NCBI RefSeq assembly: GCF_030867145.1
Contig: NC_134429.1
Span: 21,065,115-21,129,114 of the forward strand
DNA length: 64,000 nucleotides
Source: Opisthocomus hoazin
Lineage: Eukaryota; Chordata; Aves; Opisthocomiformes; Opisthocomidae
Direction: 5' to 3'
Positions 26,994-41,900 of this stretch are shown in pieces (within the stretch, counting starts at the first letter, position 1; every line of letters begins with the position of its first letter). The notes below the pieces were generated by a model, which was not told where the DNA came from, did not search any database, and saw nothing but the letters and a program-made list of their open reading frames with translations. Both the position numbers and the translations under genes were made by a program.

Positions 26994-29900
26994 CTGCAGA
27001 AACAGATCAGAGTTTGTCAGCGAGAAGCTGACAGTCCATCCTCCTGCTCCAGGAAGAGGTAGCTGGAGTCACACCCTTGCCAAAAATACCCTCCCCACCC
27101 TGGAAGCCGTAGCAGGGTGCTCCATTTTGTTACCGCTGCAGTAGTGCCGGTCCGTTGTCCAACACAGCCGTGCAGATAAGCCCAATTACTGACTCTGCCC
27201 CAAGCCTGCGAGCACTGTGCGCTCCGCACACAAACACAGATTTTGTAGACTCATCATTTTAATGCAAATGGGTGCCACAAGATTGTTCACTGGTGCAGAG
27301 CTGCGTACCCCAATGACAGTGCAACTCCTTGGGCACAGAGGAAAAAGGTGAATCTCTGCGATTCCTTTTCTGGTTAATACGCAGAAAGGCATTTATGTGA
27401 TCTAGCTAATGGCCTCGTATCACTTGCTGCCAACCAGAAAACTTCCCATCACGCAGGCTCACTTAGAGTTCAGGTTCAGGTATGTTCTATCTTTCCACAG
27501 CAGATTTACCATGGGTGTTTTTCCCCGTTAGTTTTGTTGTAGTTTAGCTGTTTTCAGAATACCCAAAAACATCACAGGCATTTCAGAGCCTTCATTTCAA
27601 CACCTGGCATTCTGCACAACTACAGTTTCTATGTAAATAAACCGATACGAATATAAAGCTTGAGAAAGAGCTCAACATGCCATATGACTGAAGCCACAAT
27701 TACATCATTGTTAGCCCCTGTGCTCTGTCCTTCATATGTTTTTATCATGTTTGCTATGTATTATTATAAGCTCCTCTTTTTTGAGGACAGAAATACCAGC
27801 TTTTGAAAAAGCTCCAAGAACACACCCGAGCCATTTACATGACAATGCTCAGACCGATTTTTAAGGGGAAAAATATTTTGTAAGCAAGAAGCTAACGCTG
27901 GCTTGTGGAGGTTACTGCAGCCTTACCCTCCACGGGAACCTGCACCGCCACGCAGCCAGCTGGGGACCATAAGTAGACTTTGCTATTTCCTGTGCATACA
28001 GCAAGGCGAGGCTGCCGCGGATCCCACTGGAAAGACTGGATCGCACACAGCTGCTCCAAGACTACAAACAGCTTCAGCTTCTGAATGTCCCAGATCCAGA
28101 CAGCATTAGGAATGTTATCTGTCAGAAAGGGAAGATGTAATCATGTAAACACCTGAGAGAGAAACAGATCACACTTCTTTTTTACTTTCAGAAATGGGCA
28201 TTAACTGAGGTCTAACACAACACAAACACCGCAGGTTTAACATCACTAGAGTTTTGCCTAGCAGTGCCTTCGGATTCACTCTGGAAAAATTACAAAGGAT
28301 AAAAGAAATGACTTAGTTTTTCTTCCAGTGCTTCACTGGCTTTTATAAAATTATTCACAATTATTCTAGTGTTGATGGGGTTTTTCCTCTGAACCACAGC
28401 TTATGCATCCAGACATAGTCAGCCCTTCAGGACCATCGAAGGGAGAGATGAAACGTTAATTCCATGACTTTCACTACTTGAGGTAATGAAAAGCCCCCTA
28501 CCACAGGTTGTGAAGAGCTCTGCCTTTCGAGAGACACTTGCTGTAAACGGAGGACGAAGGATTTGTGTCTTTCATTTTCTAATACAGTGAGCTCATATAC
28601 ATTTGAAGAAATAAAAAGCATATTATTTTCATTAAATATAAAGCCAAGAGTAAGTTAATGCACTGATAAGCAGTTCTGGCAGCTCACAATACTTTACATA
28701 TGCTAGGAGACATAGGTTGAATTTCCTCTGTAGTTACATGTTTGCACAATGAGAACTGATTTTCAACAGCACCATGAGTCTTCTCATAGTGCAAAATAAC
28801 TCGCCAATTATTGTCCCTATTTCTTTTATGAAAACACACCACAAAATGAGTAGGTTTCCCCATTAATATGGGCCTGTGGGAACTTACCATTTTTGGTTGC
28901 CAGGAAACAGTTATCTGGACTGAATGCCAACATCCCAATTCCCATTTTGGGATTTGCCCTGTCAGCAACTGGCTTGATGTACTGTAAAGAAACTGGCACC
29001 TCGGAAATGTCATCTGGAATTTGAAATAGAAGTACATTATTAAGCAAGCCTGAATGGACGAAATAATTAAATTCCAACTGTTCAAAACCCCTCATCTCTG
29101 AACTGATAGGGCCATAATTTACTCTTCTCCAAGCTGTTCCAATCAAAAACTTCAATTGTTTTAAGATACTGCATCTGCATATAAACAGCTTGCTATTCTT
29201 GCCCCTCTACATACAACAGAAAGGCTGGAAATCCAGGCAAGTTGGAGATTAAACTATGAAAAAAAAGGAGATATCAAATTTTCTACTACCTTTTAAACAG
29301 TATTTCAAACAAATACTAATGCAAAACAAAGGTGATTTACAGTACCACAAGCAATGAGACAGTAAAAAAACCAGAAAAAAATACGAGTCATACACTGTCT
29401 GCCATCTCTTTAGTATTTCAAAGCCTCTTGTCTGCAGGCATATTTAAAGCATTGCTACAACTACAGCTTCTTAGACAAAAGGCCCTTTTCATGTTCTGCT
29501 TTCTTACACAACCTCATACCTCAGGGATTAATTACTATCCTAAAACAGACAGCAAGGCTGTAACACTCCTGATTTTTTTTTTTTTCTAATTATTGGAACT
29601 GCCACATGCTGTGCTAAGACTTCTAACTGCTAGAATCAGGTGAACTATTGCAATTACCTGCAACAGTTAAACTAAGCAGCGTTTAACCTGCCCTCAAGCC
29701 ACCATGCAGACAGCAGTCCCTCTAGCAGGGTGCCTACTGCCCTTGCAGCTCCTCAGTGAACTCGGGAGCCTTGAGCAGAGCATCCAGAGGATCCATTCCA
29801 GCATCAGAGGCAGAGTTCGCCTATAATGCTGAGTTACAGAAAGACTGTGCATGGCAAACTCAAGTGTCTCATTTTAGTAAACTTTGGCTTACATTTACTC

Positions 29901-32900
29901 TGTGTGCTGAAGAGAGAACTAGCCAATGCTCTTGCTGGAGGGAAAGAAAGTCTCTCTGTTTCAACAGATGGGGATTTCTCCACTTCTTTATACACAATCT
30001 ACAAAGAAACAAGCGAGAGTTCTACAGAAGGGCCTTGGAGAATTTGCACATGGGCTATTACCAGATCATCCACATCCCACTAGCTCATATTCAAGTGTAT
30101 TACATCTCAGCAACCCCTAGTTCGTCAGTGGAGGAAAGGGCTTCAGCAGGCAAATACCAAATCCAGCGTTCTCTGTGAATCATTTGCTATTTGGAACCAG
30201 GATCAGGAAAACACTCCCGTGACAAATAAACGAACCTTGAAGTCTACGAAGAATGAGTCTGCCAGAGTACACCTCACTCATTATTCCTGAGAGCTAAATC
30301 TGGCAGTACAATAAATCATCTTCATCACAATGGGAACGCAGATTTCATTTTTGCGACAAAGAATCTTTAATCAGATACTATCATAAACAAATGCAAAGTG
30401 CAGCACCGCAGAAGGAAACAGCAAAAATATTTTAATAGCGTGCCTACAACATACTACTCCCAAACAAAAGCACCAGGACCAAATGCACCAACTGCAATTC
30501 TCGTCTGTGTAGTAGAGATTAACAGAGCTACTTCCATTTGTTTTCCATTACATCTTTCACACCTAACGGGAAGTAAGGGCATGAGAAGTTTTGCTGAGGT
30601 GTGTTTAATGGATTAGGCCTTGTTTCTGGTTAAGAGGCATCAACAGATTCACGTGAATATTGCAGACCTACAGCCTACACATGCAAACTCTTACAAGGCT
30701 GGCTGTCCAGACACAAGACTAGGCCTTCCCCTGCAGCAGCATGCAGCACTACTACACTGGGTGTTCTTTTTACCTTAACGGATGAGAGCAGCTTGTGACT
30801 TCTGCAACAAAAGCTACAGCTCTGCGCCTCATGCCAACCCCCCAGAATCTGCTGGGCCTTGCATATACAGGTACACGAGGGTAAAGATAAATGATGACAG
30901 ATGTTTACAGGAAGTGTTCTTCAGGAGAGCTGGATCAGCTTGCACACACAAGATGTAAATCATACAGTTCAAATGCTGTTTAAAGTTGCGAACTGTATCA
31001 AGTTAAGACAAATCTCTCCTGTTAAGTTTCCCAGTTTGTCATCCTCTGCACACCCAAATCTGTAATACAATCACCATACACGTGAAAACACACTGGCCTA
31101 CGACAGAATTCCTCTGAGACTCTATTACTGCTGAAGCTGAGAGGATCATACATGCGTATTCCAAACTTGAAAGGATTCCTCTGTTTTTCTGACATCCCCA
31201 AATTTTCATGCAATTCCCCAAGCCCTATTTACACATTAGGACGTGAAAAAGCAAGGGCTCCAGAATGAAATGGATTTACCAGCGCCTTCCAGATACAAAC
31301 AGCAGTGTCACAGCACTGCTACAGATTCAGTGGATTTTGGATCCATACTCACAGTCTTCGTGTTAGCAATGGTTGCTGGATGCTCAAACTCTGTGATCTT
31401 CTTCCATGTTACATGGTTCAAGATACGCACCTAATTCAAGAAAGCATTGCAGGACAGAACTGTCATGACAAAGCTCTACAAATGGTAGAGATTAAAAAAA
31501 AAAAATAGAGAGAGAAAGTAAACCTATTTCTTACCTTTTCATCATAGCTGCCAATTGCCAGAAATTGACTGCTGGGACTCCAGGCGATAGATTTTATGCC
31601 TAGTGACCATTCATAAGCCCGATACGTGGATAGCAGTCTGCCATCAAGGGAGTACAGCAATATTTTATACTGAAACAGAAATAGATTAATTCTGAAGACT
31701 AACAATACTGTTAAAAGCCATGGACAGGAAAAACCATTCCTTCCAAACTCTCCCTGCTTCAAATGCAGCAAATTAAATATAAGGGGCACGGTCTCTTATC
31801 TGTGACATGAGATAAGAGGCTCTAGGCTTCCAGTTTGGCTCTTCTGGCACTCTCACAACACGGCCACCCCTTCCCCAAGAACACAAATACCCCACTGGGC
31901 CTGAACAAGGGCCCACCCAGCCCAATGCTCGTCAACAACGTCCACAGCAGATGCCATTAGGGAAGGCTGTCATGGTCCTTCGGCATCTGCAGCCCATCTC
32001 ATCAGCGACGTTACAACCCTGCCCATTCCCAGGGGTATTTGTTTTGATCGTAACTTTATGGCCACGGGAGGACACTTTTCTATAGCTAGAAGATTACTTA
32101 GTCAGAGCAGAAAGGATAGCAATTTATAGATTAACTTAGATATAGCTTTTTGGATTAGTACTTTCACTTAACTGTAAAATTACTGTGCAATGCAAAGTAA
32201 AATGGTAGAAGAGTCTTACGGAAGAATTCTTTCATTATTTCAATAGTGGCTTCTGCAATGTTTACATTTTTTTTTCCCCAAGATAAATTAGAAAGAAAGC
32301 TAATGAGATAATTTGCTGTCATTAAAGATTTACATAACAGTTTGACATATGCTTGTAAGGGCATCCATTACTAATACCAGCACAATATTTAAAATGGTTT
32401 GAGTTGAGGCTTTGTTATGACTAAAAGAAAAAAGTTGTAGCACTAGTTATTTCCGTTACTGCTTTATACGTGGCTAAAAACCAACTTGAACTCTCCAAGA
32501 AAATAATCTGCTGTTTCCTCGTACCTCCAGACACGTATCCCACACTGCCAGAACACAGCCATTAGGAGCCCATTCAATCCCAAACAGATCTTGCGTTTCA
32601 GTGTCAAAATGCTGCCCCCAAGAGAGAAAAAACAAAACCATCTGAAATATTAGGCTAACAAATACTGGTGCATCTGACCAACATAATTCTCAGTTTTATC
32701 CTTTTAAGTGCTACCACAAATGCAAAAGAGCCTTTTGCATGCCAGCGTAGAAACAGAAATATTTACAGTATGCTGCATTCGCTGCTTCTTTGCTTTCCCT
32801 TTACAGAAAAAGCAAAAAAGTTGCTATGCCTTAAGATGAGCAGCATTTTGTAAGCAGACAAAAGTAGTTACACTGAATCAGTCAAGAAATCTAGCTAGCC

Positions 32901-35900
32901 TAATTCCTTGCCTCAGAAAGACCAGCATAGCTTAGGAACATGACAAGCATTTAGTGGCATTTCCCAAATTTTGCTACCAGCTTCTAATGAGACTCAGAAA
33001 CCCTGAACCAGAGGTGACACTACATACGGACTAGTTCTTCCCGGGTTTTAATTTCACAGATCCATCCGGTCCTCTGATGCATGCCAATGTGCACCCTTCA
33101 CAGACCATTCTCATTGTTAAACAGGAAATACGACACTTTATATTATGCATTGCAAATGATCACTTTATCAAGCATTTGATGCTGTCATTGTTATTCATGT
33201 AGCACAGTTTATTGTAAATAAGCTCATGCAAGAATTTAAGGGCAGAACTTCTGCATTCCATCAGAAATTCTTTACACATATATAGTATGTATTGGCCTCC
33301 TGAACAGAATACTGCAGTGGCAGGCTGCCTGCAGGCCAGCGAAGGAGCCACATGCTGGACAGAAAATGCATTGACAAGTCTAAAATCAGAGCAGCAAATG
33401 ACTGAGCCTAACGTCGTGTGCAACATATGCTTGTGGTCTACGCAGAAGCAGTGGAAGGTGAGGACATATCTTACTCTCAGTAGCTGCCAGTCGCTGCATA
33501 CAAAGATGCTGACGAAGTCCTTGCAGTCACGTCTTTCTGCTACTGCCATATAGCGGCCGTCCTTAGTGAAAGCTATCCCTGTCAAAGTTAATTAAAAAAA
33601 AAAAAAAAGAGAGAGAAAACACCACAGAATAGCTGACAATTCTCCAAGGAAAATCAGTTACTCCCAGTTCAAAGAGGAAATAAAGAAAGAAGGAAAAATA
33701 TCTTCACAGCAGATCACATTAATCAAGGCAATGCATAGTGTTACTAATTTGTTTGTGTTGGCAGTTCTTAAACTTTGAATATACTATTTCTAAGGATGCA
33801 GCTTCACAGACATCGCAGAGCTTCAGCATGCTTCAAAAAACCCACATTTGATTACTGACAGACAGTTGTTACATAAAAACCACAGACTTCCAATAAACAG
33901 TTCATTTAGTCTAGCTAAATGGATTAGTTGTGCAACCACTCGTACTCCACCAGCTTCCAGGCATTGGTCCTCATCCACCCTTATTTTATATGTAACACCT
34001 AATTGTCTTTGTCATCTATGGGATCTTACTATATACGAGCCCCAGGGAGGAAACTGCTAACCACAGCCATGTGGCTACAGTCCTGACACGAGTTTCCCTT
34101 TCAAATATTTTCAAGCGTAGAAGATGACAAAAGCCACTCTGGATTAGTGCTTTTCATCACCAGTGCATCCAGCTTAATTTAATGCCTTAAAGGACCCTTC
34201 AGAGGCGAACACAGCAGAGCTGGCACATAGATGGATGCAACCCTTCACCCACAGCGAGCACGGGACAGCCCCGCAGCACGCCTTGGCGCACGGCAGCGGG
34301 TGGCACACAGGTACGGATCTCGGAGCCGTGCATCCCTGCGGGCGAGCTAACCCCGCAGCAGGGAGAGTGCCAGAGCCTCCTCCGAAACACACGTTTCACC
34401 ATTACACATCAAACTCGCTTCCCTCTCTCTGCCCTATTAAAAAACTCCCACTGCTGTGTTAGATTTGTGACACTTACCCTGCTGACAAGCCTTGGGGTAC
34501 TTGATGTAAGATACAGATTTTGTACACAAGGACCACACAGTTATCCGCAGCTGTCTCAGACAGAAAGAGACAAGGAAGTATTTGTTTATTTTTGTAGATT
34601 AAAAAAAGTAAATAGAAACTCATGAACCTAATTCAACAACACAAAGCAGATCAACCCATCTTCTGTGGTTAATCAAACTTTGCAGCTATTCTACGCAGCT
34701 CAAACACAAAGCCCTTACGAGTAACTGCGAGGAATTACCTCCCAACTGCCTTCAGTTAGCAAGGCTACTTCTGCCACATTAACACTACAGGCACACAGGA
34801 TACTCTAGAGGGGTATGAGATGCAGGACACCAACACGGAGAGAAGCTCTTCATTCACATTCGAGTTACCGATACCAGCAGGAACCTTGCTCCGTGACCGC
34901 CAGCGTATCACACACAGACACTCTTCAGCTGGAAAACCAGTTTCATCAGTCTCGAAAGGAGGTTTCTTGCATTTATGAATGGACGAGAATTTACCGCAGC
35001 TTAAGAACATAGTATCTCTTGTGAAAAGGCTGCTAAGTATGAGCATTTGGTTGTATTTTTCAACTTTTAGACAGGCTCAGCTTTGACAGCTAATTTGCAT
35101 TTTGCTCTTCCCTCTTCAGCCACCCGCAAGAAGGCAACACTACGTAGTTACTGGAAGAATTAGAAAAGAACTAAAATCTGGTATCCAAAGGAAGGCATTA
35201 AACATCTCATTTGGAGTATTTCTGGTGGCTCGTGCATCCATAAAACACAAAAACTGCAGAGAAGGCAGTCAGCTGCAAAACAAGCCTCTCCACAGCTCTT
35301 CAAGGTCACAGCCCGCATTCTGGAAGCTCTGCGTTGCCATCTGCAGATTATTCAATTAAAAACAAATACTTACTCTCCCTTAGCAACGGCAGCCACACCA
35401 GACATATGTGCATTAATCAGTGTGTCATGTGAACCTCTGCATTTATATCCGGAGCGAGGAATGTTTCCAGGGTAAGTTTTTTCTTGTGTTTTCCTACATT
35501 TCATTGCACCAAGGTACGAGATTCTAGAAGGCCTGCAGGTAAAACTACTTCTGCGGTAAAGCGTCACGGTCATAAAGCTACCTTCCCCAGAACTACTGAA
35601 CAACAAAATCAGTTCCGATATGTTATATATAAATAAAACTGCAGCCCTGCCTACCACTTCAGCACCCTCCTGCAGACCATCAGCATCACCAGCAGTCTTG
35701 GGAGGAAGTTTCTGCTGCGCTTTCTCGCACGTGCGTCCTCAATGCACATTCTCCTTCTCTGAATAATTGGCACTATTCAGTGGTGACAGAGGACTCCAAC
35801 GTAGCATCCTATGTATCTGTTCCACCCGGTAACGCTACAGACTGTGCACTGCAACAGAACGTGGAGGAGTTTTTTCACTGCTGCCATGATCATTTTTGCT

Positions 35901-38900
35901 AGAAAGCATGATACAAGTAACTGACCTGGTGCTCAAACCAGGCTTCAGAAGCCTAATAAATGCTGCCTCCCTCCAGAGCTCCGCGGAGACCCAAAGCAAA
36001 AGAGCAGCATTAGCTGTTCTCCCTACTGCTTCTTGTACACAGAAGAAAGTTTTGAGATTTGAAGAGACAACACAGAAATCAGTTGGGTGTTTCTAAATTT
36101 GTTACAGGAAAGTGCACAGCCAGGTCGGATTCCAGTCCACTTCTATCCGAAGTTAAAAAAGGTACTGGACCACTGTTTAATACAGTGTTTATTATTCTCT
36201 TTATTTTACAGGTACGAAATTACAGCGAGACATCTATAGTACCACCTTTAAATTTGGCAGGTCCTAGAGGAATCCACTAGATTAGCAACATTAATCAAGT
36301 TTTATCACTGCAACTGCTCACTTCCGGACATACAAAAATACAGCATTGTTAGTCTGCTCTGCATGCAAGATTTACTTTAAAAATACCAACACAATGCCTA
36401 CTCACATTCTTCTGTAGCAACTGCAACAGTGATATGCTGCTTGCTCCTGTTACTTGCAGTGTTAAATGTACTTGCTGCTGTTCCTCCCTCGACCAAAACA
36501 CGCAGCATACACACCACACATTCTACAGCCACTTAAAACAAGCTTAGCAGCTGCAAGCTTTGAATGCTGAGGTCTGGATCGTAATTTTTCCTGACAAAGG
36601 CATCCAAGTTTACCTTTGTGCTGCTACTCGGCCTCACAATCAACTCACCTGGCTGCTGTGCATCACGCACACTTCTACCCTGGACCACATCGCCTGGCTC
36701 AGAGCCTCAGATCAAGGCAAAGCCTTACTGCTCCCACCAAGCTCAAGTCCATCAGAAGAGGAAAAATCTCTGGAGGTGAGAAACAGCACATCACCTGCAG
36801 GGCTCTTACTGTCACCTCGGCCTTGCCTGAGGCTCCACTACAGCAGAGAAAAGGCAAGCACACCTTCATTCTGAGAAGTCTTTCTGCATCCATCTCCACG
36901 TCATCGTTGGGTGCAGTCCTCTGCTTGCTGTTCAGACAGAACCTTCTCTAAAAGGGTCAAAGTTCCGTAACTCCCCAGAGAAGACACTAATAATGGCTTC
37001 CCACTCCCCAGAGAAGAGACTAATAATGGCTTCCCTGTTCATTCTTGTCATGTTGCACTTAACTGCTGAGCATGCACTTGATCGACACCACAAGCTCCTG
37101 TAACACTGAACGCTGATATTGTTGGAGTGGTAGTGTATTGCCCCCCACACCTCCCCAACACATCACTTCTAACATATATGGCATAAACTGCCATAGTGCC
37201 ACGGCAGTGCTGGGAAGAGACTACAGAACACAACCACCACACACCCATGGGATGTTTACACCCAGTCTACAACAAGCCCACAAAAATACACCTTCAAAAC
37301 CAAAGACCTATTATTATACTGGATGCCTACAACCCTTTGATAACCAAAGCACTTCCTCTTCAGACCTCAGACTCCAAATCAATCACAACGTACCCATAAC
37401 AACTAATAAGATCCTCTACTCAACTTCGGTGTCTCTCTCCTGAAAAGGCTGCAAGCTCGTAAGGGAAGCACACAACTGCAGGTTGGAGACCACGCATATG
37501 CTCTGCCATAACTTCATTGCAACCTCTTGCCCAAATCACACAGGTTGTGGCCTAGTGTTAGAAACACGTAAAAGCAAACCATTTTGATTCCCCAAATCAG
37601 GATTTTTTTCAGTTGTTCTGTCTGCGTACACTCAAACATTTTTATGAGCTGAGAAAGTTACGTTATGGGCTTAAAATATGGACTTCACACCTATCTTACA
37701 TGGATTAACAATATGTTTACAATTAAATTGTGACAAAAAGGGAGAACCTTCATATTCCCAGCTGGAACTAAAACATTATTCAACAATCCTGCCCAAGTTG
37801 TCAACATAAACTAGCCCAAGAAAAATTCCTCCACAGCCAGCAGATATGATTACGAGAGACAGAAACATAAAATGCACAGACGGTGAAAAAACAAAGCGAA
37901 ACACTTCAAAAATCACAATAAACTGCATTGTTCTTTTTTGCTTTTCTCAGAGACTTTGTGGCAAAGGGACAACTGCTTTTACAGCAGGAGAATAGATCAT
38001 GGTCAATCAAGTCTGCAGCAAGCACTCCTTTTTCACTGGTCATTTTGAGGGGTACTTTCTCTTTAGTGTAGGTGACTCGATTAAGTGGAGTTGTCAAACT
38101 CAAATCTTAATGATAATTCTGTCTGAGAAGTTTTCAGCTGTTGTTTTGCAGTGGAAAAACAAACCAAAAGCAGAAGCATTTTTAAAATAGCCTAAAAACA
38201 GCTGAGAAATAAAAAGTATTTAGATGGTAACGTGATAAACAGTCTCCAGTGCTGGGTTCAGGACTACGTCCCAACGTTGACAGCTACAGGCAGGTGTAAG
38301 ACTGGTGATTTTCAATAGATAAAAACACACTTTTAAACAACCTGGCATCTCAAATGACTGTCAACTTTTGTCCCAGACTTGACTGGGTCACAAGGCCTCT
38401 TTACATAGCAGTGTCTGTCAGCACCGGATTTCAGAAGATTATTCAGAGCACATTCCTCGACAGAAAGCATTTTTCAACCAACGTAGCCATTTACAGTTAC
38501 TAAGGATTAGCTCCAATACACACAGAAACACACGCTTTTTTTCCCCTGCTGCTGTAGTTCGAAAGAAGCTCCTTAATGCCTCCATACCTAACATGGAACT
38601 AGAGAAAGTATCTTCAAAGTTTCCTAAAAGAAACACTCAAGCACAATGCTGCTGATCTTCACACTATTTATCACCAAAAATGAGAATCACAAGGAAGCAG
38701 AGGATCCATTTGCTTTCTCTACACCTTTTAACCGCAGCTCTTGCTTAAGCTCTACATGTGCCCATGAACTCGAGTGGAACGATGGCACTGTAAGAGGAGA
38801 GATACCCAGTACAACACCTTCCACAGGACAAACTGACAACGTGGGATTTTCTAGCAAGCAGCTTGCTGTGCTACACACAGCAGGCATGCAGAACTGCCTC

Positions 38901-41900
38901 ACAGAGCAGGTTTTGGCAGGAGAGGAAGAACCTACTACAAAAGAAGTAACAAACGATAGCAATGGGACAAGCTGCTTTCCTGTGCACTGCGTGAATCAGT
39001 ATAATTAACGTGGTGTTCCAACTTTTTCAGATTCTAGACAGACTTCGCACAGCAGGCTTTCAAAATGTATTTTTCCAACTAATTGAGCTTTGCTCTCGGT
39101 TAGTGAAATGAGAAAGCACTGCCTCAGTTCCACCCCCCCCCAAAAAAAAACCCCAGCTTTTCCTAACAGAACTGTACTCTAGCTTGGTATAAACAACAAG
39201 GTGATGAAAAATCAAGTTGCAACTATTCTGACCACTTCTCACATGTACCTGTAAGATATAAGCGGACAATTAAAGCAAAAAAAAAAAGCCTTCCAAGTTT
39301 GGAACTACCTTTGAATACATCCAGCTGCCCAGTAAAACTAGGTTTTGCCTGGCAAAACCAAGCAAGTCTGTATCTCACCGTGCAGTTTGCCAGTCTGGAC
39401 AGCAGCGCTGACAGTCTCCAACAGCAGGCAATCCTCCAACCCAGCCCAGCAAGATTTGAGGAACAAGCCTACATCTTTTCTACATCTCTGCAGGACTGCC
39501 ATCCCAGATGCTGGCAGAATGACCCCTCCACACATAACACTTCAGCTAACATACAGCACAAAGATGCTTTCAAAAATCTCAGGCAAGTAACTAGGTACCA
39601 CACACATTTTTGTAATTAAGCACAGCAAATTCTCTGCATCTGCCAGTGATCCACTATCAAGTGAAAGGACAGAGTCTCTACACACTTTCTCTGATAAGAC
39701 TGTGTCGTTTAGTTCCCTTGTATACCATGCTGTTTATTGCAGTAACCGTGTAAAGGTTTAGACAGGTACCTCTGCCATCCAATATTACTGCACATTGTGT
39801 AACAACTCTTGGACCCAAAAAACCTGCCCATTATTACAGACTCTTCTCCAATAAAATGATCATATTTGCAGAGTTATGTTAATATTAAGCACGTATGAAG
39901 CATTGCTGCCGATCTCAAAAGACCAGAGTCAAAATGGGATTTTGGAAACGTGGGTCAGAATTCTGCTGCACTCATCTCAAATTAGGAACTGCACACCAGT
40001 CACATCAAAAAACCCACAACATTATTCACTATAATGCTGACCACAAAAAGAACTTGACTGCAAGTTAGCTGGCGAATAATTTTTCTGAGGCACTAGTAAC
40101 TATGGATTGCTAGAAATAAATTAGCACAACCATATCCATTAAAAAAATCTAGGAATAAGAAAGTTATTTGTGAGCTTACAGTGGAGCTCACGTGTTGACC
40201 TGAAGAATTACAAGCACGAGTAATTAGTTGATGCCATTTGAGAAAGTCACACTACCACAGCCAAGCTGCACTGGCTGACAAGGAAGCTCTGAGCCCTCCA
40301 AGCAATCGCTGAATTCGATAACGTACATAATACACCACTATTAAGTATCCTGACAGTTTCTGTCTCAAGCACTGCTCACGCCTGTCCCACCAGACCATGG
40401 ATTTAGCAGAGCGAGAGTAAACACAACTCAGACATCGGCATAACCCAGGCAGCTGTCTGACAAAAGCTAATTTAGCAACCTGTTTACAGCTGGAAAGAAA
40501 ACTTATCCCAACACAGATGCCAACTTGGCAAAGGCTTAATGAAATCCTCTAAGGTCAAACCAAGTTCTGTTGGGAGGCAATAAATACTTGCTAGTCCACC
40601 CCCACACACACGTGCCACGAGATACTCGCTGGCAGCACACAGCACCAGCCCTCAGTTTGGGTTACTGACTGGCAGGCATGTCTCTTCCGACTTCAGGTTG
40701 AAATTTTAGAGCCTTTTTTTTATTTTAATAGCCACCAGGGTGATTCATTCCTGGGAAAACTAAGGCCCAAATCCATAACCCCTCGTAACTCACTATCTAG
40801 AGGGGAAGGGGAATGGAAAGAGACTGCTTTATAGCCAGAAAATCTCTACCCCAGTCAGCACTAAAACTCCTTGCCAGCACTAAACATCCTTGCCAGAGAA
40901 TTCCCCCATGCGTGCATCAGGAACTACACCATAGCTGTGCGCAGGTTTCTCCACGGGTTCCCTTGAGAGCAAAGGATTTGCACTAACTCCAGTCCGCACA
41001 CACAGATTATAAAATCCCTCGTCTATATTCCACCAACATTGGTATTTGCAGGAAAAAAGGAAGAATCCTGCAGTGTAACATTTGAATTCAGTGCTAGTGA
41101 GGGTTATGACACAATAACCCGTCATCGAAAATCCATCTACAGCTTTGATAAGGGTAAATAAAGCACAGAGAAAGATGTCTTGCAGGTAGTTCTTAGCTAT
41201 TTGCTGATCGTTCATCGAATTCTCAGCTCTAATCCAGAGACTGGGAAGGTGGAGAGTCAGACTTCCACACGCCTTCCAACAAGCCCAGTGCCCAGCATCC
41301 ACAATCCCATCCGGATTCCAGAATATGGTTCTTAACCAGTAAGCACTTGCACGTGTTTTAATTTTCATGTTGCAAGTGGTTCTATCAACAGCAGTCTTAC
41401 TCCCATGTGTAAAATGAAACAATTATGAAAGTATTTTCAGGATCTGGATGTAAATCTCATCCCATAGGTCAACAAACCTAAGCCCATATTTTCTAATTCC
41501 ATAGCCGCTCTTAAATGTTTATGGCTGGGGGTTTGGTTTTTTTTTCCGCTAGAAACCCTGAGCCTTCCCTGAGCTACAAGCAACACAGTTGATTTCCAAA
41601 ATTGCTTCGATGAACGCCAGTGAGCCCTACACTTTTCTCAAACACATAACTGTACCTTCGAAGCTAAGTGTCCATTTTCTATCTTGTCATCAGAAGCAAG
41701 AGGATAAAATGTTAACAGAAAACTAACATCTAAACCGGAATTAGCCTAGATCACACAGATGAATATAAGACAACCATATCCGCATTCTTTACCACCACTA
41801 CAGCTTTAAGAGCTTTAGGTTATTTTAAGAGGCAAAGGGCAGACAGTAACATCTGATACCCCCGAGAGCAATCGTGACTTCACACTTACATGGAACTCGG

